A DNA stretch of 8,640 bases from Candidatus Caldarchaeum sp. (GTDB lineage: Archaea; Thermoproteota; Nitrososphaeria_A; Caldarchaeales; Caldarchaeaceae), in the NCBI GenBank assembly GCA_025054795.1, contig JANWZU010000096.1, positions 1-8,640 of the forward strand. The letters run 5' to 3'. The first letter of the stretch is position 1, and every line of letters starts with the position of its first letter. The notes below the pieces were generated by a model, which did not search any database, was not told the DNA's origin, and saw only the letters and a list, made by a program, of their open reading frames with translations. This document shows, piece by piece, positions 1 to 5,475 of this stretch. Made by a program: the position numbers and the translations under genes.

Positions 1-95
1 AACCTCTCCCTAACTCTCAGCATAGCTACCTCATGTGCGGGAAGAAGCTTGTCGCCGAGGATGTGGTCCTTCACCACGAATACCCAATAGCTCAC
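1..95 (-). CDS. N-terminal fragment of a small protein, possibly EVE/PUA-like
   Basis: A reading frame opens with GTG at 95-93 and stays open to the window edge (31 codons). It begins MSYWVFVVKDHILGDKLL. An in-frame TAA lies just upstream (101-99), so GTG 95 is the outermost possible start and there is no ATG before codon 25. A good TATA-like box is centred about 26 bases upstream, which fits a leaderless mRNA starting at the GTG. The gene follows glmS on the same strand after 33 bases. The opening 'YWVFVVKDH' resembles the first strand of archaeal EVE/PUA-like small proteins from memory, but the diagnostic part lies outside the window. That the frame is real is fairly likely; the family is a guess. 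Confidence 0.55.
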   Translation of the reverse strand, partial: MSYWVFVVKDHILGDKLLPAHEVAMLRVRER

Positions 96-115
96 GGTTT
101 ACTGGACAGTTGGAT

Positions 116-126
116 GAATATATATC
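116..126 (-). promoter_or_regulatory. TATA-like box for the gene starting at 95
   Basis: On the minus strand the sequence reads GATATATATTC, directly after the glmS stop codon. Its centre lies about 26 bases before the GTG at 95, the usual archaeal TATA-to-start distance, so transcription would begin at or near the start codon. No ribosome binding site is visible between box and start, consistent with a leaderless transcript. Confidence 0.5.
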
Positions 127-128
127 TC

Positions 129-1946
129 TTATAACACGGTCACTGACTTGGCTAGGTTTCTTGGCTTGTCCGGGTCGTAGCCCTTCATGACTGCTAGATG
201 GTAAGCTATGAGTTGGAACGGCACGGCGTAGGTTATCGGGGTCAGAAGTGGATGCGTCTTAGGAAGGCCTATGTAAAAGTCCGCCAGCTCCATAAGCTCC
301 GAGTCAGCCTCGTCTCCCAACACAACTGCATAGGCTCCACGGGCTTTCATCTCCATGATGCTGCCTATGTTCAGCTTTCTGTATTCGTCGGGCGGGACGA
401 CAAAGACCACGGGCACGGACTCCTCGATGACGCTTATGGGGCCGTGCTTACTCTCTCCAGCCGGATAGGCAATGCATGGGATGTAAGAGAGCTCCATGAT
501 CTTAAGCCTGCCTTCGTAAGCCGTGCTGGTTGAAATCCCACGGCCTAGGATGAATATGAAAGGCTTTGACATCAGAGCTTTTGCGAGCTCCTTAACCTTG
601 ACAGAGGTCTTCATCAAAACTTCTTCGACAATCCGAGGAATCTTCAAAAGCTCTGTCTTAAACTCGTCCATTTCAAACTGAGCTATCTTCCCTCTGAGCC
701 TAGCCAGCCTCAAAGCAGTTTGAGCTAGGACGAGAACCTGAGAAGTGAAGGTCTTGGTTGCGGCAACACCTATCTCGGGCCCTGAGTTCTGCAAAATGTA
801 AGCCCTAGCGACCCTCGTTAAGGTTGAGCCAACAGTGTTCGTTAGACCTAGAATTGTGCAAGCTCTCATCCTAGCGAAGTCGAGGGCTGTTAGAACGTCC
901 GCCGTCTCTCCCGATTGGCTTACAGCCAAGACAACGGTGTCAGCTCCAAGCGAGGAGCCGTAGTTGGGTATGAACTCGGAGGCTATCACCGGGAAAGAGG
1001 GCAGGCGGGCTAGCTGCGAAAGCTGGTACGAGCCTGCTAAGCAGGCGTTGTAAGAAGTTCCAGCCCCAACTAGGAATATCACACGGCCTTTATCAAGCAG
1101 CTCGGCAAGAAGGTCGAGATACTGCTGCTGAAGCCGCAGCGAATCTCTGAGTGTTTGAGGCTGCTCATAAATCTCTTTTAGCATGAAGTGCGGATGGCCT
1201 TGCTTCTCAGCCGTTTCAACCGATATGGCGACCGTTTTTACGGGCCTCTCAACACCTTCGCCCGTGTCTATTTTGATGATCCTATAACTATCCTTGGATA
1301 TGACAGCCATGTCCCGGTCGTGCAGAAACACCATCTCCTGAGTCATGTCAAGAAGCGCTGTTATGTCCGAGGCAACCATGTTGAACCCTTTACCAACCCC
1401 TATTATCAGCGGAGCCTCCTTCCTTGCCGCATACAGTTTATCAGGCTCGCTTGTTGAAATCATCGCAAGAGCATAGCTGCCTTCCAGCTTCCTCAAAGCC
1501 TTGAGAAACGCCTGCTCAACGCTTTCTCCAGCTCTCAAACCCTCCTCAACGAGGTGAGGGATAACCTCCGTGTCGGTTTTAGAGACAAACGTATGGTTCA
1601 GGTCTGTCAGCTCTTTCTTCAGCTGCATAAAGTTTTCCAACACACCGTTGTGTACTACCGCAATTGTGTTCGTGCAGTCGGTGTGAGGATGTGCGTTTAC
1701 CTTCGTAGGAGCTCCGTGGGTAGCCCATCTCGTGTGGGCCACGCCGACATGACCCGGCAGAGTGTCCAGCCCCAGCTTGTTGTTTATTTCCTCAATTTTT
1801 CCAGAGTCTTTTTCGACGAAAAGCCTGTTTTGGTAGCATGTTGCAACACCGGCGGAGTCGTAGCCTCTGTATTCAAGCCTCTTAAGAGACCTGACCAGTA
1901 TGTCTGAAGCCTGGCCGTCTCCAACATAGCCGACGATACCGCACAT
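129..1946 (-). CDS. glmS: Glutamine--fructose-6-phosphate aminotransferase (isomerizing)
   Basis: Makes glucosamine-6-phosphate from fructose-6-phosphate and glutamine, the entry step to UDP-GlcNAc and, in archaea, to surface-glycan and N-glycan sugars. Cytosolic. The 605-residue product has the full GlmS layout. The N-terminal class II glutaminase domain runs to about residue 220, with nucleophile Cys2 (MCGIVGYVG), RWATHG at 73-78, HNG at 99-101 and KTDTE at 123-127. Two SIS domains follow, at about 285-415 and 455-590, with SQSGE at 343-347, AATKTFTSQ at 395-403 and ESKHGP at 498-503. The C-terminal tail AKSVTVL contains the Schiff-base lysine equivalent, K600; the usual final Glu is Leu here. 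An in-frame TTG at 1979 would add 11 residues. It is rejected because the catalytic Cys must follow the initiator Met and because the TATA box puts transcription at about 1947. The divergent neighbour is an HTH/S-layer-domain gene. Confidence 0.97.
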   Translation of the reverse strand: MCGIVGYVGDGQASDILVRSLKRLEYRGYDSAGVATCYQNRLFVEKDSGKIEEINNKLGLDTLPGHVGVAHTRWATHGAPTKVNAHPHTDCTNTIAVVHNGVLENFMQLKKELTDLNHTFVSKTDTEVIPHLVEEGLRAGESVEQAFLKALRKLEGSYALAMISTSEPDKLYAARKEAPLIIGVGKGFNMVASDITALLDMTQEMVFLHDRDMAVISKDSYRIIKIDTGEGVERPVKTVAISVETAEKQGHPHFMLKEIYEQPQTLRDSLRLQQQYLDLLAELLDKGRVIFLVGAGTSYNACLAGSYQLSQLARLPSFPVIASEFIPNYGSSLGADTVVLAVSQSGETADVLTALDFARMRACTILGLTNTVGSTLTRVARAYILQNSGPEIGVAATKTFTSQVLVLAQTALRLARLRGKIAQFEMDEFKTELLKIPRIVEEVLMKTSVKVKELAKALMSKPFIFILGRGISTSTAYEGRLKIMELSYIPCIAYPAGESKHGPISVIEESVPVVFVVPPDEYRKLNIGSIMEMKARGAYAVVLGDEADSELMELADFYIGLPKTHPLLTPITYAVPFQLIAYHLAVMKGYDPDKPRNLAKSVTVL

Positions 1947-1968
1947 GGAAGAACAGGCCGAAACCCGC

Positions 1969-1980
1969 CATATAAGCACA
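1969..1980 (-). promoter_or_regulatory. TATA-like box of glmS
   Basis: The minus strand reads GTGCTTATATGG, centred about 27 bases before the ATG at 1946. This predicts a transcript that starts at the ATG, so glmS would be leaderless. It independently supports Met-Cys-Gly as the true N-terminus, because the longer in-frame start (1979) would lie upstream of the transcription start and overlap this box. Confidence 0.6.
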
Positions 1981-1995
1981 TGGGGAATAGTTGAT

Positions 1996-2024
1996 TAACC
2001 GGTAAAAAACAAATTTACAGGTTA
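1996..2024. promoter_or_regulatory. Inverted repeat, candidate operator of the HTH gene
   Basis: Left arm TAACCGGTAAA (1996-2006) and right arm TTTACAGGTTA (2014-2024) are reverse complements at 10 of 11 positions and are separated by 7 bases of A-rich spacer. The left arm covers the region where a TATA box would sit (about 28 bases before the ATG at 2024), and the right arm ends on the A of that ATG. A protein bound here would block initiation, so negative autoregulation by the HTH protein encoded next door is plausible. The same bases could also form an RNA hairpin if the transcript starts far enough upstream. Operator function is inferred. Confidence 0.45.
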
Positions 2025-2950
2025 TGGAAAAGGCCAGACTTGTACATGGAAGACGTGAGACAGAAGTTGTCTTGCTGAACGCCGAAGCTGCTAATCGTTT
2101 GGCATCGGAGCATGCCTTGAAAGTTGCTGGAGCCTTCCAAAGGCCCGACTATGCGGCGAGGGTGGCTGAACGCCTTGGCCTCAGCAAACAGGTTGTAGGG
2201 CTGTACGTCAAGAAGCTGGCTAAAGCCGGGGTGTTAGATGAGGTGGGCGAAGTTAACGTAAGAGGCGGAAGAGCCAAGATGTATAAAACAGCCGTTTCAG
2301 GATTATCGGCTGTATTTCCGGGCACCCGTTGGCGGAGGCGTTCGAAGGACGTTGAACTGCCTGAAAAGCTTCACAATTTTCTTAAACCTTTTCTAGTCGG
2401 AGGAAAAATAAACGGAATCGTCGTTGTCGGCTCCCCTCACCCACACGGGCCGTTCAGGTCTGTCGCAGCCGACGGCCACTACGGGTTTCAGCTGGGGCTT
2501 TTTCTCGGACGGTACGTGGACCAGCCTGAGAACTTCTCTGTCCGGCTAGACGTAGACGTAAAGTCTGAAAAGCTTTACGGAGAAAACCTTCTGCTTCTAG
2601 GGGGCCCCGGAACCAACATCATCACAGCCATGGTCAACCCAAGCCTTGCCATAGGTTTCATGGAGCCCAACTACTGGTCCGGACTCGTCTCTCCCAAACA
2701 GACTTACACAAGCGAGTTCACTGGTCTCGTAGCCAAGGCACCGAACCCACACGACCCCAAAAAAACAGTTATTGTCTGCGCGGGGCTAAGGGCTTCGGGC
2801 ACAAAGGCAGCTGTTCTGGCGTTGACTAACCACTGGAGCACGCTGTTGAACAGCTACCGTGGAGAGGAGCGATGGGCTGCAGTCGTAGAGGGTCTCGACA
2901 TGGACGGGGATGGCAAAATAGACTCAGTCGAGATTCTTGAAACAACTTAG
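2024..2950 (+). CDS. Winged-helix protein with S-layer-C-like domain and C-terminal EF-hand loop
   Basis: A 308-residue protein with three recognisable parts. Residues about 27-90 form an ArsR/MarR-type winged helix: a helix-turn-helix around PDYAARVAERLGLSKQVVGLY, then KKLAKAGVLDEVGEV and a basic wing with RGGRAK. Residues about 128-285 resemble the C-terminal domain of archaeal S-layer proteins, with FSVRLDVDVKSE, NLLLLGGPGTN at 188-198, a VNP motif at 204-206, and NPHDPKKTVIVCAG at 241-254 followed by ASGTKAAVLAL. Residues 292-303 (DMDGDGKIDSVE) match a canonical 12-residue EF-hand Ca2+ loop, with D, D, D and D/E ligands at positions 1, 3, 5, 9 and 12. There is no signal peptide or membrane segment, so it should be cytosolic, which is odd for an S-layer-type domain. 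It is probably a DNA-binding regulator whose ligand is unknown. It diverges from glmS and overlaps the next gene by 27 bases tail to tail. The HTH call is firm; the S-layer-C call is from remembered motifs. Confidence 0.85.
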   Translation: MEKARLVHGRRETEVVLLNAEAANRLASEHALKVAGAFQRPDYAARVAERLGLSKQVVGLYVKKLAKAGVLDEVGEVNVRGGRAKMYKTAVSGLSAVFPGTRWRRRSKDVELPEKLHNFLKPFLVGGKINGIVVVGSPHPHGPFRSVAADGHYGFQLGLFLGRYVDQPENFSVRLDVDVKSEKLYGENLLLLGGPGTNIITAMVNPSLAIGFMEPNYWSGLVSPKQTYTSEFTGLVAKAPNPHDPKKTVIVCAGLRASGTKAAVLALTNHWSTLLNSYRGEERWAAVVEGLDMDGDGKIDSVEILETT

Positions 2951-3514
2951 ATCCTTAAAAACCGCCTCAGCTTTCACGAGGTTCTCTTCTGTGTCGACGT
3001 CGGTGAGAAGCCTTTTGTCAACATCCAAAACTCTAGTCCGAACCTGCTTTAGTATTTGTTTGGCGCCTACGTCGCCTTCAAGCATCATCAACTTGTGAAG
3101 CACGGTTCTGGAAAAAACAGCCGGAGTTGCCGGAATGCCGCCCAACCCGGCTGAAACAGCTTCGCACCGCTCCTCGTAGAAAACCTTCACGATCTTCTGA
3201 ACGACAGGTTTGGTGAAAGGCATGTCGCCTAAAACTATCACTAGACCCTCAGCGCTGCGAGGAGTCCACGAGGCGGCCAGCTTAATCCCTGCGCTCAACC
3301 CCTCAGATGCCCGTGTGTTTACGAGCACATCATAAGTGCTGGGTACGTAGACACGTTTGACGTCGGACGCCTTCAGCACAACGGATTTATAACTCAGCTG
3401 CGAAACTGCGTCAACAGCCCATGATATCAGGGGCCTTCCGAGGAACGTACTCGTCAGCTTATCCCGGCCGAACCTACGTGAAAAACCCGAGGCGATTACA
3501 GAGCCGGCAAGCAT
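2924..3514 (-). CDS. MobA/MocA-like nucleotidyltransferase (probable molybdopterin cytidylyltransferase)
   Basis: A 196-residue GT-A-fold nucleotidyltransferase, complete for the family. The N-terminal signature is GSVIASGFSRRFGRDKL (residues 4-20), a variant of LAAGxSxRfGxxKL with Lys19 contacting the nucleotide. GDMPF (96-100) supplies the Mg2+-binding Asp97. GIPATPAVF (126-134) followed by LEGDVGAK (145-152), and DVDT (172-175) near the end, match the MocA branch, which transfers CMP to molybdopterin for xanthine-oxidase-type or CO-dehydrogenase-type enzymes. Related NTP transferases cannot be excluded, and no molybdoenzyme lies in the window. The ATG at 3514 is chosen; an in-frame TTG at 3520 would add two residues, and no clear ribosome binding site separates them. 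The last nine codons lie antisense to the end of the HTH/EF-hand gene. Its promoter region is shared with the divergent DUF47 gene. Confidence 0.85.
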   Translation of the reverse strand: MLAGSVIASGFSRRFGRDKLTSTFLGRPLISWAVDAVSQLSYKSVVLKASDVKRVYVPSTYDVLVNTRASEGLSAGIKLAASWTPRSAEGLVIVLGDMPFTKPVVQKIVKVFYEERCEAVSAGLGGIPATPAVFSRTVLHKLMMLEGDVGAKQILKQVRTRVLDVDKRLLTDVDTEENLVKAEAVFKDLSCFKNLD

Positions 3515-3550
3515 AACCAACCACTAGATTCGGCTGCATCATGTTCACGA

Positions 3551-3573
3551 TATCCTTAAAAATGTTTAAAGCG
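3551..3573. promoter_or_regulatory. Shared AT-rich divergent promoter region
   Basis: This AT-rich patch, TTAAAAATGTTTAAA at its core (3556-3570), is the only TATA-like sequence between the divergent MocA-like and DUF47 genes. On the plus strand, TTAAAAAT (centre about 3560) places transcription just before the AGGTG ribosome binding site at 3585, which would give the DUF47 mRNA a short leader. On the minus strand, TTTTTAAGGAT suits the MocA-like gene. The exact boxes are uncertain. Confidence 0.4.
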
Positions 3574-3576
3574 TAA

Positions 3577-3588
3577 ACCTGTACAGGT
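3577..3588. promoter_or_regulatory. Perfect 12-base palindrome, candidate operator
   Basis: ACCTGTACAGGT is an exact palindrome lying between the TATA-like patch and the TTG start of the DUF47 gene. It overlaps the ribosome binding site AGGTG (3585-3589). A dimeric repressor bound here would block initiation. Including the preceding A (3576), its left half reads AACCTGTA, the same 8-mer found on the minus strand at 2023-2016 in the operator-like repeat before the HTH gene. Function is inferred. Confidence 0.45.
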
Positions 3589-3589
3589 G
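3585..3589 (+). promoter_or_regulatory. Ribosome binding site supporting the TTG start at 3598
   Basis: AGGTG matches the core complementary to the archaeal 16S 3' end and sits 8 bases before TTG 3598. This decides the start of the DUF47 gene: the nearby ATG at 3593 is in another frame, and the DUF47 frame is closed upstream by a TAA at 3574. Confidence 0.55.
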
Positions 3590-3597
3590 TTTATGGG

Positions 3598-4263
3598 TTG
3601 TATTCGGCTAGAGAGAGGATCGAGGACTACAGGTCTCGGCTTCTTAACCTCGCTCAGGACCAGATTAGACACGTTCTCGAGCTCCTGAGGAAAACTACGC
3701 TCATGCTGGAATGCCTGAACAAAGAGCCTGATTTGAAGAAAATCGATGAGCTATATTCAGCCGTTTTAAAGGCAGACGAAGCGGCGAAAGAGTCTAGAAG
3801 GCTTGTTGAGAAAGAGGTCTCCGAAATAGGCGCCATACTGACGAACAGGGAGGACTTCATCCGGCTGGTGAACGGCATCGACAAAATAGCCGACACCGCA
3901 GAAGGCGTGGCCTACCGGATACTCGGCCTCGCCAAAGCCCGGATGAAAATTGACAGAGAGATACTCGCCTCTGTCGCCAAGCTGGGCGAAGCCGTTCTCC
4001 ACTCGGTCATGAAGCTTAGAGAAGCCATACTTGCGGTGACGCTTAACAGCGACACGTTCATTCAGAAAATTTTGGAAACAGAGCAGGCTGAGAGGACAGT
4101 TGACGAGATGTACCGCAACCTTGACCTCACCATACTGCAGACAGACATGAAGGTCGGCCAGCTTCTACTCATACGTGAGATAGTTTCGATGCTGGAGGAC
4201 ATAGCTGACAAGTCTGAGGAGGCTGGTGAGACCCTTAGGGTCCTGTCTTTCGTGATTCTTTGA
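3598..4263 (+). CDS. DUF47/PhoU-like protein (putative phosphate-transport regulator)
   Basis: A 221-residue, almost wholly helical and charged protein with the internal duplication of the PhoU/DUF47 family. Each half carries the metal-binding signature: GIDKIADTAE (93-102) in the first and MLEDIADKSEE (198-208) in the second. It has no signal peptide or membrane segments. DUF47 proteins usually accompany Pit-type inorganic phosphate transporters and are thought to modulate them at the inner face of the membrane. No transporter is visible here, so the partner must be encoded elsewhere or the role differs. The TTG start is set by AGGTG at 3585 and by the upstream in-frame stop. A 10-base gap to endA, with the endA ribosome binding site beginning within this gene's stop codon, indicates co-transcription. 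The palindrome at 3577-3588 suggests repression at the start site. Confidence 0.88.
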   Translation: MYSARERIEDYRSRLLNLAQDQIRHVLELLRKTTLMLECLNKEPDLKKIDELYSAVLKADEAAKESRRLVEKEVSEIGAILTNREDFIRLVNGIDKIADTAEGVAYRILGLAKARMKIDREILASVAKLGEAVLHSVMKLREAILAVTLNSDTFIQKILETEQAERTVDEMYRNLDLTILQTDMKVGQLLLIREIVSMLEDIADKSEEAGETLRVLSFVIL

Positions 4264-4269
4264 AGGTGA
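4263..4269 (+). promoter_or_regulatory. Ribosome binding site of endA
   Basis: AAGGTGA begins at the last base of the DUF47 stop codon and lies 4 bases before the TTG at 4274. It is the strongest Shine-Dalgarno-like match in this region. It supports TTG 4274 as the endA start and translation from a shared mRNA with DUF47. Confidence 0.6.
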
Positions 4270-4273
4270 ACCT

Positions 4274-4810
4274 TTGGCCGAAGGGGAGCTTCTCAGAGAC
4301 AGCGTTGTAGTCTGGGATGTTGAGGACTCGAGAAAACTTTTCAGCGAAGGGTTCTTTGGAAAACCCCTAGGAATACCTAAGCCCCGAGACCGTGGTTTCG
4401 ACGCACCGCTTGTCCTAGACCTTGTTGAGGCCCTCTATCTGCAGAGAAAGAGCAAGTTGGAAGTGTTTGCAGGGAGCAAGAAAATTGAGCCAGACGAATT
4501 TGAAAGGCACGCCCAAGCAATTGATGAAAATTTTCCGATTAAGTACAGCGTTTACAGTGATTTGAGGGAGAGAGGCTTCATAGTGCTTCCGGGCATAAAG
4601 TTCGGCAGCGATTTCGCTGCATACCGCCACGGCCCCGGAATAGACCACGCCCCCTTCATAATACAGGTAAAGAGGACCTTTGATCAGCTCTCAGCTCTCG
4701 AGATAATAAGGTCAGGCAGATTGGCTACGTCAGTCAGGAAACACTTCACAGTAGCCGTTCCAACCGATGAGAGAGTAAGCTACGTTCTCTTCGAGTGGTG
4801 GAAGGCTTAA
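4274..4810 (+). CDS. endA: tRNA-splicing endonuclease
   Basis: Cuts pre-tRNA at intron boundaries (bulge-helix-bulge), leaving 2',3'-cyclic phosphate and 5'-OH ends. The 178-residue length matches the one-repeat archaeal EndA. An N-terminal domain covers about 1-85. The catalytic domain has the full triad: Tyr117 in FAAYRHGPG, His125 in GIDHAPF, and Lys156 in ATSVRKHF. The YSVYSDLRERGFIV segment (91-104) leads into the active domain, as in the family. With both domains intact and one catalytic centre it could form a homotetramer or serve as the catalytic subunit of an alpha2-beta2 enzyme; no second subunit gene is in the window. It starts with TTG behind a good ribosome binding site, 10 bases after DUF47. 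Its stop TAA shares the bases TTAA with the stop of the convergent gene. Confidence 0.95.
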   Translation: MAEGELLRDSVVVWDVEDSRKLFSEGFFGKPLGIPKPRDRGFDAPLVLDLVEALYLQRKSKLEVFAGSKKIEPDEFERHAQAIDENFPIKYSVYSDLRERGFIVLPGIKFGSDFAAYRHGPGIDHAPFIIQVKRTFDQLSALEIIRSGRLATSVRKHFTVAVPTDERVSYVLFEWWKA

Positions 4811-5475
4811 TCGAGACTTTTGCGGTAAAGAGCATGCAGAGAGCTGCCTCTTCTCGTCAAACCCAATAGTTCATGTCCCGTTCTCTCAGCCCAACTGATT
4901 AAGTCCACCTCCGTTGCGGGGTCTCCCGTAGCGATGTGTAGAGTTTCACCCACCTTGACATGCTGTTTCATGAAGTCGTTCATCCGGGTCAGTATGCTTT
5001 CGCATGACTCTCCGTAAACCCTCATTTCATAATGAGGAACATGCGCAAAACACACGACGCCCCGCCGATTGTTAATCTCCTCGTATAGGTCCTTAGCTCT
5101 GTCCGGCTCGGTTAGGATAGGCTCTGACGGGCAGCTTACCTCAGCCAGCCATCCATCTTCATAAGGGTCGTCAGCCACGACTTGAGGATTCGCAGCTACG
5201 TCCTCGTTGACCTTCATGACTTGGCAGTCGACCGCAGGCATTAAAGCTCCCTCCATCCTCGAGGAAATGTAAACGGCTAATGCTGTGTTCCTCTTTACAT
5301 AAACTCCTTCCCTTTTGACGATTATCTTTTTAGGTCTACCGGCGAAGTGGAGGAACGGTTTGCAAACTCCGACCAAGTAATGTCTTCTTTTCCCCAACGG
5401 TTTGTACCATAGGTCGTTGTCAAGGTCGTAGAGCCTGTCGCTGGGAAGAGGGCAGTTATCGCCTCTATTTTTCAA
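4807..5475 (-). CDS. Fusion of a GcvH-like domain (no lipoyl lysine) and a TusA-like sulfur-carrier domain
   Basis: Numbered from TTG 5475 (222 residues). Residues about 13-132 follow the glycine-cleavage H-protein fold: RLYDLDNDLWYKPLG, then MPAVDCQVMKVNEDVAANP (79-97) and DDPYEDGWLAEV (102-113), which match PVSGxVxxVNxxLxxNPxLVNxDPYGxGWL. The lipoylation lysine, normally in an ESVK motif, is replaced by Ser-Ser-Arg (71-73). Residues about 139-222 match TusA/SirA: YGESCES (154-160) stands where TusA has GLRCPEP, then VGETLHIATGDPATEVDLISWAERTGHEL and a basic YRKS end. Cys158 is kept, but the following Pro is Glu. A persulfide-carrier role is inferred from this and from the adjacent rhodanese, whose 3' end it overlaps by 11 bases. 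The start is uncertain: TTG 5475 and TTG 5490 are possible, with no clear ribosome binding site, and TTG 5544 lies deep inside the rhodanese gene. Confidence 0.8.
   Translation of the reverse strand: MKNRGDNCPLPSDRLYDLDNDLWYKPLGKRRHYLVGVCKPFLHFAGRPKKIIVKREGVYVKRNTALAVYISSRMEGALMPAVDCQVMKVNEDVAANPQVVADDPYEDGWLAEVSCPSEPILTEPDRAKDLYEEINNRRGVVCFAHVPHYEMRVYGESCESILTRMNDFMKQHVKVGETLHIATGDPATEVDLISWAERTGHELLGLTRRGSSLHALYRKSLD

Noticed and set aside
101..110. Short inverted repeat ACTGGACAGT next to the GTG at 95
   Set aside because: The arms are only four bases long; this is expected by chance and resembles the other operator candidates only loosely.
3..134. Plus-strand frame ending with a stop at 132-134
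   Set aside because: It is open to the left edge and looks superficially protein-like, but it overlaps the glmS stop and lies antisense to a frame that has a start codon and a well-placed TATA box.
198..1907. Plus-strand open frames inside glmS (198-533, 1188-1457, 1554-1907)
   Set aside because: They lie antisense to a full-length, motif-complete glmS, show no recognisable domains and have no promoter or ribosome binding site.
3593..3595. ATG just upstream of the DUF47 start
   Set aside because: It is in a different frame from the DUF47 protein, and no supported protein follows from it.
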